Shown here: piece after piece, positions 18,037 through 25,305 of the stretch | Layout: each line of letters starts with the position of its first letter | How positions within the stretch are numbered: the stretch's first letter is position 1 | Assembly: GCF_015752045.1 (NCBI RefSeq) | Contig: NZ_JADOUS010000006.1 | Span: forward strand, 62,001 to 126,000 | Reading direction: 5' to 3' | DNA length: 64,000 bases | From: Arthrobacter_D sp015752045 | GTDB lineage: Bacteria > Actinomycetota > Actinomycetes > Actinomycetales > Micrococcaceae | Notes under the pieces: generated by a model | Told to the model about the DNA's origin: nothing | The model's database searches: none | What the model saw: the letters and a program-made list of their open reading frames with translations, nothing else | Program-made: the position numbers and the translations under genes

Positions 18037-18054
18037 ATACCCTTGGGGGGTATA
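18037..18054. promoter_or_regulatory. CsoR operator
   Basis: GATACCC-TTG-GGGGGTAT at 18037-18053 is a G/C-tract pseudo-palindrome with TAT/ATA ends, the known form of CsoR boxes. It lies 28 bp upstream of csoR and 95 bp upstream of the divergent DUF305 gene, so it may serve both. Confidence 0.82.
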
Positions 18055-18148
18055 ACCGCCAAGCCCTCCTGGTATTCCCGCGTGGAGGGAACACCCAGCA
18101 GGATGCCGTACGTTGGCTAACCGGCACACTCTCGACCCAAGGACGTTC

Positions 18149-18808
18149 ATGACCCTCTCGCTGTCGGGCTGGCAGAAGCGAGTCCTCGTGATCCTCGCTG
18201 CGATCGCCGTCGTCGCGCTGTTCGCCCTCGCGTTCACCGCGGGCCGCGTCTCCGCCGGACCCTCCTACCCCGACGCCGGCAGTGCTGATGCGGGGTTCGC
18301 CAGGGACATGCAGGTCCACCACAACCAGGCCGTGGAGATGTCCATGATCGTGCGCGACACCGTGGAGGACGAGACCCTCCGGTCCATCGCCTATGACATT
18401 GCCCTGACCCAGCAGCAGCAGGCGGGGCAGATGTACGCGTGGCTCGAGGAATGGGGGCTGCCGCAGAGCGACTCACAGCCGCGCATGGAGTGGATGGCGG
18501 GCTCGGGTGACCACGGCGGGATGGACATGGGGTCGGGTGCGGACGGTGGATCCATGCTCATGCCGGACGGTCTCATGCCCGGCATGGCCACAGAAGCCCA
18601 GCTCGACGAGCTGCGTGCCGCGCGCGGCGAGGACGCCGAGAGGCTGTACCTGACGCTGATGATCAGCCATCACCGGGCGGGCGTGGACATGGCCGCAGCC
18701 GGTGCCGACCTTGCGGAGACGGAGCAGGTCCGCACGCTGTCCACGAAGATCCAGTCCGGCCAGCAGGCCGAGATTGCCCTCATGCAGACCATGCTCGACG
18801 CCCTGTAG
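18149..18808 (+). CDS. DUF305 protein, membrane-anchored
   Basis: 219 residues. An N-terminal membrane anchor (about 10-32) is followed by two DUF305 ferritin-like halves. Each carries a His/Met motif: 'MQVHHNQAVEMSMI' near 55 and 'MISHHRAGVDMA' near 172. The Met/Gly/His-rich insert between them (GDHGGMDMGSG) looks metal-binding. DUF305 proteins often accompany copper genes, and here the gene is divergent from csoR-copZ-copA; a role in extracytoplasmic copper binding is inferred. ATG 18149 has AAGGA 6 nt upstream. Confidence 0.87.
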   Translation: MTLSLSGWQKRVLVILAAIAVVALFALAFTAGRVSAGPSYPDAGSADAGFARDMQVHHNQAVEMSMIVRDTVEDETLRSIAYDIALTQQQQAGQMYAWLEEWGLPQSDSQPRMEWMAGSGDHGGMDMGSGADGGSMLMPDGLMPGMATEAQLDELRAARGEDAERLYLTLMISHHRAGVDMAAAGADLAETEQVRTLSTKIQSGQQAEIALMQTMLDAL

Positions 18809-18937
18809 TGCCGCGCTGTCCCGCTGCCGCCCCGCCGGGCGGTTCGGGGACAGGCGGCCCCCGCCGGTACATTTGGTTCCGGCGCTAACCGAACCGCGGC
18901 GACCGCCGCAGCCACCCCAGCACCGAAGGACACCTCG

Positions 18938-19591
18938 TTGAACAAGAAACGGTCTCAGGAGAACCAGGACCGCCAAGCGCGCCTGGCCGCCATCCAAGCC
19001 CAGCAGCGGGCCGGTGAACGCAAGCGCAACGCCCTCATCTTCGGCGGGATCGGCGCCGTCATCCTGGCGATCATCATCGCGGTGACCCTGGTCATCGTGA
19101 ACCAGGTGCAGGACAACCGGGAGCGCGACGCCCAGGCGTCCCAGCCCATCGAGGGCGTCCAGGAATACCCCGACGTGACGTTCGAGCACGTGGACGGTCC
19201 GGTGGAGTACGAGCAGTCGCCGCCCGTCGGAGGCAACCACAGCCCCGTCTGGACCAACTGCGGTGTCTACACGGAACCCCTCCCGAACGAGAACTCCGTC
19301 CACTCGCTGGAACACGGCGCTGTCTGGATCGCCTACAACCCGGACATCGGCCAGGCGGAGATCGACAAGCTGACCGAGCTCGTGGGGAAGCGCTCCTACG
19401 TGCTGCTCAGCCCCTACCCCGGCCTCGAGTCGCCCGTCGCCGCCAGCGCCTGGGGTATCCAGCTCACGGTCGACTCCGCCGACGACCCCCGTTTGGACAC
19501 GTTCCTCACCAAGTACATCCAGGGCGAGCAGACCCGCGAACCGGGCGCGGCCTGCTCCGGTGGCGTCACGCCCGCGGGCCTCGCCTCCTAG
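18938..19591 (+). CDS. DUF3105 protein, membrane-anchored
   Basis: 217 residues. A cytoplasmic basic N-terminus (about 1-30), one membrane segment (31-56) and an outward DUF3105 domain with the signature PPVGGNHSPVWTNCGVY (about 92-108) and SLEHGAVWI near 125. DUF3105 genes commonly follow DUF305 genes. Function unknown; conserved His/Cys suggest metal or redox chemistry. TTG 18938 is the start, with GAAGGA 7 nt upstream. The unit ends at a strong hairpin. Confidence 0.87.
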   Translation: MNKKRSQENQDRQARLAAIQAQQRAGERKRNALIFGGIGAVILAIIIAVTLVIVNQVQDNRERDAQASQPIEGVQEYPDVTFEHVDGPVEYEQSPPVGGNHSPVWTNCGVYTEPLPNENSVHSLEHGAVWIAYNPDIGQAEIDKLTELVGKRSYVLLSPYPGLESPVAASAWGIQLTVDSADDPRLDTFLTKYIQGEQTREPGAACSGGVTPAGLAS

Positions 19592-19602
19592 GAACCCCGC
19601 AT

Positions 19603-19650
19603 CGCCGACGGCGCGGCAGGACCCACCACGGTCCTGTCGCGTCGTCGGCG
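19603..19650 (+). terminator. Hairpin terminator after DUF305-DUF3105
   Basis: CGCCGACG (19603-19610) pairs with CGTCGGCG (19643-19650), and the inner arms GGCAGGACC/GGTCCTGTC extend the stem with one mismatch. It starts 12 nt after the stop codon and is followed by a C-rich tract. Confidence 0.68.
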
Positions 19651-19769
19651 TCCCCCCTCGACGAGCCGTCGTCATCCCCGCATTCGTTGTCTCCGCGTGC
19701 GAACACTTCGGTAGCGTAGCCAGTCGGGGCTGCGTATCGGCGGCCCGGATGATCGGAAGGTACCCCGTC

Positions 19770-20510
19770 GTGACGGACGAGAAGAACCTCGGAGAACTGT
19801 CCCTGCCCGGGATGCTGCAGGACATGGTCCTGGACAGCTCGGACATCAACGAGTTCCTCGACGGGCTTGCCAGGCTCGCGGCGGACACCCTCTCGACCCG
19901 GGGCGCCGAGATGATGTGCGGTGTCACGCTCCTGCGGCACGGATCCATGGGGACGGTCGCCAGCAGCAGCGAGCAGGCGAAGCTCATGGACGAGGTCCAG
20001 TACGCCTTCGACGACGGACCGTGCATCAGGGCCGCCCGGGACGGTCAGGTCTACCGCGTGGACGATTTCCTCGAGGAGAAACGCTTCGGAAACTACACGG
20101 CTGCCATCGCGGAGCACGGGATGCGCTCCGCCATCGGCGTGCCGATCCCGCTCGAAGGCCTCGCGGCCGCCGGCCTGAATGTGTATTCACCCCAGCCCCA
20201 CGCCTTCGGCGACGAATCCATCGCCGAAGCCGTGCAGCTCGCCACGGAGGCCTCGAAGTTCCTCCGCGTCGCAGTCCGGGTGGCCCACCTCACCGACACG
20301 GGCGAGCACCTACAGGCTGCGATGAGCTCTCGGACCACGATCGACGTGGCGGCGGGCATCATCATGGGCCAGAACCGGTGCAGCCACGAAGCAGCCATCA
20401 CCATCCTCAAAGCCGCATCCAGTGGACGGAACATCAAGCTGGCGGACATCGCCGCCGCCGTGGTCACCTCGATCGGCCAGCAGCTCCCCGAGACGCACTT
20501 CGTCCCCTGA
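19770..20510 (+). CDS. GAF and ANTAR domain regulator (2 of 3)
   Basis: 246 residues: GAF domain about 15-165 ('FDDGPCIRAARDGQVYRVDD', C near 80) and ANTAR domain about 180-238 (IDVAAGIIMGQNRCSHEAAITILK). A predicted RNA-binding antiterminator with a sensory input. GTG 19770 has GGAAGG 10 nt upstream; ATG 19749 is an alternative start. It stands immediately before the accessory cluster 20.6-25.3 kb and is oriented with it, so it may control that cluster (inference only). Confidence 0.84.
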   Translation: MTDEKNLGELSLPGMLQDMVLDSSDINEFLDGLARLAADTLSTRGAEMMCGVTLLRHGSMGTVASSSEQAKLMDEVQYAFDDGPCIRAARDGQVYRVDDFLEEKRFGNYTAAIAEHGMRSAIGVPIPLEGLAAAGLNVYSPQPHAFGDESIAEAVQLATEASKFLRVAVRVAHLTDTGEHLQAAMSSRTTIDVAAGIIMGQNRCSHEAAITILKAASSGRNIKLADIAAAVVTSIGQQLPETHFVP

Positions 20511-20625
20511 CCATCCTCAGGTCCCCGCTGTAGCTCATGACCTCATCCCCTGCGGGGGATGCAGGGGGAGCCCGGACGGGTAATGGTGGCGTCCTACGCC
20601 ATCCACAGCGAGGAAGAGGTGCACC

Positions 20626-21321
20626 ATGACTACAAGCGCGGACAAGGAACAGCAAGCCGTCATCGTCTCGGGTGACCACGGGCACGGGAAGCACCATGCC
20701 GAGGTCCTGATCATGAGCAGGGACCCGGAAGGACCCGGAGGGGCGGGCAACTACTACAACTCCCTCGGGGTGGTCGATGACGTCTCCGACGAGGACTTCG
20801 ACGCGCGATTCCTGGCACTCGATCCGGAGATGCTGAGGAAGGAACACGGCGGAGACGGGATCCGCTTCAACGGTCCGCGCCGTTTCCTCGCCGACCGCTT
20901 CGAAGGGGAGGCCTTCGACGGGGGCAAGCCCAGCATGATGGGCCCCCTCCCCATGTACCTGTACGGCACGTTCGTCGTCCCGGATTTCGACGCGTTCATC
21001 GCCGGCAAGCAGACCCCCTACCGGGAGACGGTCTCCAAGCGCTCCACCACATGGTTCTTCGAGGCCGGCTCGGAGGTGTACGAGCTGGTGTCCCCTGAGG
21101 GAACCGTGTTCGTCATGCAGAGCGCCTCGTTGAGGGTGGACCCCGGCAACACCGTCGACAGGCTACCGACCCTCGGAGAACGCCTGGCGTTGCCGGAGGG
21201 GTGGGCCTACCGGGCCAGGACCCTCGAGGACGAACTCGTCATGCGGGCCACCTATGACAGCGACCCGCCGAACACGGTCGTCCTCGACGAGCTCGAGAAC
21301 AACTACCAGCGCCTCCGTTAG
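20626..21321 (+). CDS. Uncharacterised protein, paralogue A
   Basis: 231 residues, soluble, no signal peptide. I recognise no named domain. The second half aligns with the protein at 23372-24082: both share 'VM-S-SL--DP', then LGERL-LPEGW-YRA-TL--DLV and a closing DLGNTY/ELENNY block. Related proteins occur in some bacteria beside DUF1254 genes, as here. ATG 20626 follows GAGGTGCACC. A C4/G5 dyad (20544-20563) resembling the repeats at 21396 and 22430 lies about 60 nt upstream. Confidence 0.72.
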   Translation: MTTSADKEQQAVIVSGDHGHGKHHAEVLIMSRDPEGPGGAGNYYNSLGVVDDVSDEDFDARFLALDPEMLRKEHGGDGIRFNGPRRFLADRFEGEAFDGGKPSMMGPLPMYLYGTFVVPDFDAFIAGKQTPYRETVSKRSTTWFFEAGSEVYELVSPEGTVFVMQSASLRVDPGNTVDRLPTLGERLALPEGWAYRARTLEDELVMRATYDSDPPNTVVLDELENNYQRLR

Positions 21322-21395
21322 CACCCACCCCGTTCCGCGGGGGCCGCCTCCGGTCGACACACCCGACCACGCGATGCGCGGGCACCTGATCCAGG

Positions 21396-21430
21396 GGCGT
21401 GAGGTCACCCCGCGCGGGTGACGCGCCGCA
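21396..21430 (+). repeat. Regulatory repeat, copy 1 (GTCACCC-N5-GGGTGAC)
   Basis: 35 nt matching 22430-22464 at 34 of 35 positions. It contains the dyad GTCACCC (21404-21410) and GGGTGAC (21416-21422). It lies about 115 nt before the glutamine amidotransferase start and is probably an operator or promoter element. Confidence 0.75.
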
Positions 21431-21546
21431 GGTCTACCGTGTTCAGGATGAGTACGGACGTCCCCAGCATCGCCGGGACGGCCATGAGGGCCGGCGGACT
21501 GGCTCCGGCCCCGTCTGGAAATCCGGCCCGATCCGAAGGAGACGAC

Positions 21547-22392
21547 ATGTGTCGTTGGCTAGCGTATTCAGGTTCCCCCGTGCGATTGGACGACCTTCTC
21601 TACAAACCCGTGAACTCCCTCGTCATGCAGAGCAAGCACTCACGCATGGGCGTCGAGACCACCAACGGCGACGGGTTCGGCGTCGGCTGGTACGGGACCG
21701 GGCCGACTCCCGGGGTCTACCACAGCACCGAGCCTGCCTGGCACGACCGCAACCTGCGCGAGCTCGCAGGGCATGCCTCGGCCGGCCACGTGTTCGCACA
21801 TATCCGTGCCACCACCGGCACGGCCGTCCAACAGACGAACTGCCACCCGTTCCGCCACGGCCAGTGGCTCTGGATGCACAACGGGGTCCTCACGGACTTC
21901 CACAAGGTGAAGCGTGATCTGGCCATGGCGGTCGAGCCCGACCTCTACCCCGAGATCGAAGGGTCGACGGACTCGGAACTGTTCTTCTACCTCGCCCTCA
22001 CCTTCGGGCTGGAACGGGACCCGCAAGCGGCGGTCGCGGAGGCGGTGGGACTCATCGAGGAGACCGGACGGCGCCACGGCATCGACTACCCCCTCCAGAT
22101 GACGGTCGCAACCACCGACGGCGACACCACCTGGGCCTTCCGCTACTCCAGCGAGGGCAACTCGCGATCACTCTTCCACAGCAATGACATCGCGACCCTC
22201 CGTGCCCAGTACCCGGACAACCCCCTGATCCATGAACTCTCGGACGATACGCGGCTGGTGGTCTCCGAGCCGCTCGGGGACCTCCGCGGGGCGTGGCGGG
22301 AAGTGCCGGACGCCACGTGCGTCGTCGTGCACGGAGGCGAGCAGGAACTGTACCCGTTCTCGCCCTCGACCCCGGTCGCTGCGGCAGTCTGA
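21547..22392 (+). CDS. Class II glutamine amidotransferase
   Basis: 281 residues. Translation begins Met-Cys, so after Met removal Cys2 is the N-terminal nucleophile, as in class II (GATase_4/YafJ-type) enzymes. GDGFGVGWYG near 44, 'HIRATTGTAVQQTNCHPF' near 86-104 and MHNGVL near 112 are the expected glutamine-pocket motifs. No synthase domain is attached, so the ammonia acceptor is unknown. ATG 21547 has GAAGGAG 6 nt upstream, and the nucleophile position fixes it. It is preceded and followed by near-identical 35-nt regulatory repeats. Confidence 0.92.
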   Translation: MCRWLAYSGSPVRLDDLLYKPVNSLVMQSKHSRMGVETTNGDGFGVGWYGTGPTPGVYHSTEPAWHDRNLRELAGHASAGHVFAHIRATTGTAVQQTNCHPFRHGQWLWMHNGVLTDFHKVKRDLAMAVEPDLYPEIEGSTDSELFFYLALTFGLERDPQAAVAEAVGLIEETGRRHGIDYPLQMTVATTDGDTTWAFRYSSEGNSRSLFHSNDIATLRAQYPDNPLIHELSDDTRLVVSEPLGDLRGAWREVPDATCVVVHGGEQELYPFSPSTPVAAAV

Positions 22393-22429
22393 GCCATCCT
22401 CGGTCTCCATCCGTCCGACGCCAGGACCC

Positions 22430-22464
22430 GGCGTGAGGTCACCCCGCGTGGGTGACGCGCCGCA
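22430..22464 (+). repeat. Regulatory repeat, copy 2
   Basis: Second copy of the element at 21396-21430 (one C-to-T change, in the dyad spacer). It lies about 75 nt upstream of the DUF6325 gene. Both copies are followed 18-19 nt later by CAGGATGAG. Confidence 0.75.
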
Positions 22465-22539
22465 TGCCACCGGCCCACAGGATGAGACTGCGGCGGCCCG
22501 TCGGACCGCCCGTCACAATGAGAAACGGAGGTCTTCAGC

Positions 22540-23016
22540 ATGGCTGAGACGATGGATGAACCAGGGCCGGTGGATTGGCTCGTCGTGGAGTTCCCCGGGC
22601 CGGACTTCGGCAAGGGCCAGATCGCCCCGTTCCTGGAGGACCTGGTCAATCGTGAACTCATCAGGGTCCTCGATATGGCGTTCCTGCGGAAGAACGCGGA
22701 CGGCGCGCTCGAGACGGCGGAGATCTCCGACCTCGACGAGACCGAGCTCGGCGGGATCCGCATGGCTGAGACCGAGCTCGCGATGGTGCTGTCCGAGCAG
22801 GACATCATGGACCTCGCCGAGACGATCGAGCCCGGCCACTCCGCCGCGGTGCTCGTCTGGGAGAACCAGTGGGCGGCCCCGTTCGGTGCGGCCGTCCGCA
22901 AGGCCGGCGGCCAGCTCGTGGCCAGCGGCCGTATCCCCACCCAGGCCGTCATCGCCGCCTTCCAGGCCGACGAGGCCGACACCCGGTCGGCCGAAGCAAT
23001 GAAGGAAGGAGTCTGA
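22540..23016 (+). CDS. DUF6325 family protein
   Basis: 158 residues. 'GPVDWLVVEFPG' at the start, 'LVNRELIRVLDMAFLRKNADG' near 35-55 and 'ENQWAAPFGAAVRKAGGQLVASGRIP' near 107-132 are the hallmarks of this actinobacterial family. No function is established. It is soluble and acidic. ATG 22540 follows an AACGGAGG-type ribosome site. The next gene starts 1 nt after its stop, and the pairing with a small basic protein recurs in this family to my recollection. Confidence 0.82.
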   Translation: MAETMDEPGPVDWLVVEFPGPDFGKGQIAPFLEDLVNRELIRVLDMAFLRKNADGALETAEISDLDETELGGIRMAETELAMVLSEQDIMDLAETIEPGHSAAVLVWENQWAAPFGAAVRKAGGQLVASGRIPTQAVIAAFQADEADTRSAEAMKEGV

Positions 23017-23017
23017 C

Positions 23018-23173
23018 ATGCCACTCGCAGCACGCCGCAGGCGCAGGACCGCCGCCGCCGTCGGCGGGGCCATCGTCGTCGCCCACGGGATCAACCGTCG
23101 CGGAGACCGCCGGGAGGACCGGCGGGACGACCGTGGGGACCGGCGCGAGGATCGCCGGGATCGCCGCGACTGA
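23018..23173 (+). CDS. 51-residue protein with Arg/Asp repeat tail
   Basis: MPLAARRRRRTAAAVGGAIV begins a basic-then-hydrophobic N-terminus (about 11-24, one short membrane-like helix). It is followed by a 25-residue tail built almost only of R, D, E and G in DRR/EDRR units. The start lies 1 nt after the DUF6325 stop, with GAAGGAAGGAG overlapping the end of that gene, so it is clearly translated and coupled. Function unknown; the tail is a mixed-charge polyampholyte that might bind a membrane surface or a partner. Confidence 0.78.
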   Translation: MPLAARRRRRTAAAVGGAIVVAHGINRRGDRREDRRDDRGDRREDRRDRRD

Positions 23174-23217
23174 CACCGTAGAAGACACGTCGATCGTCAC
23201 ATCACGGAATCCTTGTT

Positions 23218-23255
23218 CGCCGGTGCGCATGACTTCGCGGTCATGCGCACCGGCG
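23218..23255. repeat. 16-bp perfect inverted repeat
   Basis: Arms 23218-23233 and 23240-23255 are perfectly complementary over 16 bp with a 6-nt TTCGCG loop. It lies 45 nt after the small basic gene and 116 nt before paralogue B. It could be a terminator, an attenuator or an operator; no U-tract follows. Confidence 0.8.
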
Positions 23256-23371
23256 CGCATCGTCATCGACGGGTACGAGGACGACTTCCGGCGCATCGAC
23301 AAGATGCAGGCATCTGCCGGGACCGCCGGCTGCATCGGCCGGTTCCGTTCCTACGACGAAGGACGAAGACC

Positions 23372-24082
23372 ATGTCACTGTCCGTGAAGCTGCCGAAGGA
23401 CGACGCCGAGGTGACCCTCATGCGGTTCGAGGGAGTACGGGCGCAGCGCTACACCGAGATCTTCCTGATCGCACCCGCCGAGACCGGCGAGATGATCGGC
23501 AGCATCTACAACACCATCGGCCTGAACGATCCCGACGGTTCCGGCGACACCTGCCCCCAGCCTGTTCTGGATCGCCTCGACATGCAGGCCCTCGCGGAGG
23601 AATACGGCACCCCTGCCGCTTTCAAGAACGGCCCCCGCCTGTGGTGCCTGGACTGGATCGATGCCAAGGTCGGCAGTGAGCGTGACTTCCACGGGTTGAA
23701 GGCCCGCTGGGTCATGTGGCTGGACGTCCCCAAGGGGATAGGCGGCCGTCAGGAGGAACTGGCGTACAAACCCATCACGGGCAAGCGTGACACCGAGTTC
23801 GGCATCGACAAGGGATCTCCCGCCTTCATCCTGGACGACCCGGACGGCAATACGTGGGTGATGAAGTCGGTCAGCCTCATCATCGACCCGCACCAGACGT
23901 ACGCCGCCATGACGCAGCTGGGTGAGCGTCTGCGCCTCCCCGAGGGGTGGTCGTACCGAGCCGTGACATTGGACCAGGACCTCGTCCTCACCCCCGAGAA
24001 CGGGACCGCACACATCCTCCAGGACGACCTCGGGAACACCTACGACCGTGTGGGCGGACCGTTCAGCAACTTCACGCCCTGA
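23372..24082 (+). CDS. Uncharacterised protein, paralogue B
   Basis: 236 residues, soluble. It aligns with the protein at 20626-21321 (shared LGERLRLPEGWSYRAVTLDQ-type block near 190-210 and a DLGNTYDRV ending). 'SIYNTIGLND' near 47 matches 'NYYNSLGVVDD' in paralogue A. No catalytic motif stands out. ATG 23372 has GAAGGA 8 nt upstream. It is followed after 63 bp by a decayed DUF1254 gene, the usual neighbour of this kind of protein as far as I recall. Confidence 0.72.
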   Translation: MSLSVKLPKDDAEVTLMRFEGVRAQRYTEIFLIAPAETGEMIGSIYNTIGLNDPDGSGDTCPQPVLDRLDMQALAEEYGTPAAFKNGPRLWCLDWIDAKVGSERDFHGLKARWVMWLDVPKGIGGRQEELAYKPITGKRDTEFGIDKGSPAFILDDPDGNTWVMKSVSLIIDPHQTYAAMTQLGERLRLPEGWSYRAVTLDQDLVLTPENGTAHILQDDLGNTYDRVGGPFSNFTP

Positions 24083-24145
24083 GCGTCGGCTCGTCCACCC
24101 GGCACTGTCCCGAGATCGGCCGGACATCACTGCGAGGAGCGCACC

Positions 24146-24800
24146 ATGGCAGAGACCTCGACCGCCGGCCCGGAGGCGTCGCCCGCCCCACCGGTCGGCA
24201 TGCTCGACTGGCGCGACGAATACGCCTACACGGCGGGGGTACAGGCCTTCATCTACGGATTCGCCTACATCTACAACGCCAAGCTCCGGCATGACTGGGC
24301 GACGAGCACGCAGGACCCCGCGGTCATCCCGGCTGCGGCTGTCAACGAGTTCTGGCATGCCAGCCGGATCCTGGATGCGACCTACCGGGCGGGCGGCTGC
24401 CCGAGTACGGACTCGCTGTACTCCCTGGCCTGGTTGGACCTCCGTGACGGGCCGTTGATCCTGTCCCACCCGGACATGGGTGAGCGGTACTTCGCCTTCC
24501 AGCTCGCCTCGTTCACCTCGGACAATTTCGGTTACGCGGGTCAGCGCACCACCGGGCCGGGCGCTGGAGACTTCGCCGTCGCTACTCGGTCGGTGACCAC
24601 GCGTCCGAGCTGCGGATGGACGACGACGGGGGGGGCTGATGCTGTACCTGCAGCCGGACCCGCCGGCCGACGAGCGGCAGCAGAACTGGCTGCCGTCCTC
24701 ATCCGAGAGCCAGTGGTTCGTCCTACTCAGGATGTACCGGCCGAGGCCCCCGGCCCTCGACGGCTCCTGGCGGTGCCCGGGAATCAGCCGGACGGACTGA
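24146..24800 (+). pseudogene. Decayed DUF1254/DUF1214 gene, internal deletion plus frameshift
   Basis: The first ~140 codons (24146 to about 24576) read as the N-terminus of a DUF1254 protein, up to 'TSDNFGYAGQRTTGPGAGDFAV'-like sequence. Directly after, in another frame, RYSVGDH (24580-24600) matches the end of the DUF1214 domain. After a run of eight G (24627-24634) a third frame continues with LMLYLQPDPP, NWLPSSSE and VLLRMYRPRPPALDGSW to TGA 24798-24800. Family members are about 450 residues, so roughly 200-250 codons are missing and two frame breaks remain. The 374-codon frame running on to 25270 is an artefact of this decay. Confidence 0.83.
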
Positions 24801-24832
24801 GCCCACCCGCGCGCGACGATGAAGGGAACGAG

Positions 24833-25270
24833 ATGATCTGGGCGTTATTGGCGTTCCTGGGGGTGCCGCTCTGGTTGTGTGCCCTCGGACTGTTCACCGT
24901 CATCTACCGCAACCGGGCGCTGCGCCGGCGACGCGGCAACATCCCGGTCAGGGTACTCCGGTCCGGGAAGACCCGCTGGGTGAGGGGGCACGCCGTGTGG
25001 ATCTCGGACGTGTTCGCCTGGCGGGGCAGCCCCGCCGCCTGGACCGAGGGCCTGGTGCAGGTTCTCACCGTCAGCGTCGCGCCCGCGGATCCCGAGCAGC
25101 GCAAGCACCTGCGGGGGCTCGGCGGGGACCCCCTGATCGCGACGATGACGGTCGCCTCCGCGGCCTCGGACGAGCCGGCCACTCTGATGGTCGCCGTGGC
25201 CGATGTTGACCGCGCCGCTGTCCTCGGACCGTTCCATCCGGCCCCGGATCAGAAGCAGTCGGGCCGCTGA
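24833..25270 (+). CDS. DUF2550-like single-TM protein
   Basis: 145 residues. One N-terminal membrane segment (about 2-24), a basic cluster YRNRALRRRRGN, then a small soluble domain with VRVLRSGKTRWVRGHAVW and FAWRG, which resembles the actinobacterial DUF2550 pattern (PH-like fold). Function unknown. ATG 24833 has GAAGGG 6 nt upstream. The same frame is open back into the decayed gene, but this internal start has its own ribosome site and membrane anchor, so I treat it as a separate gene. Confidence 0.72.
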   Translation: MIWALLAFLGVPLWLCALGLFTVIYRNRALRRRRGNIPVRVLRSGKTRWVRGHAVWISDVFAWRGSPAAWTEGLVQVLTVSVAPADPEQRKHLRGLGGDPLIATMTVASAASDEPATLMVAVADVDRAAVLGPFHPAPDQKQSGR

Positions 25271-25305
25271 CCGTCCTCACCGCGTAGGCCGGGGCGGCCG
25301 CCGTG

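Noticed and set aside
20544..20563. Third exact copy of the 21396/22430 repeat
   Set aside because: Only 15 of 20 positions match, so I mention it as a diverged relative and do not count it as a repeat copy.
24146..25270. Single 374-residue fusion of DUF1254 and DUF2550-like sequences
   Set aside because: The middle is out of frame relative to the DUF1214 sequence seen in the other frames, and the second part has its own start, ribosome site and membrane anchor.
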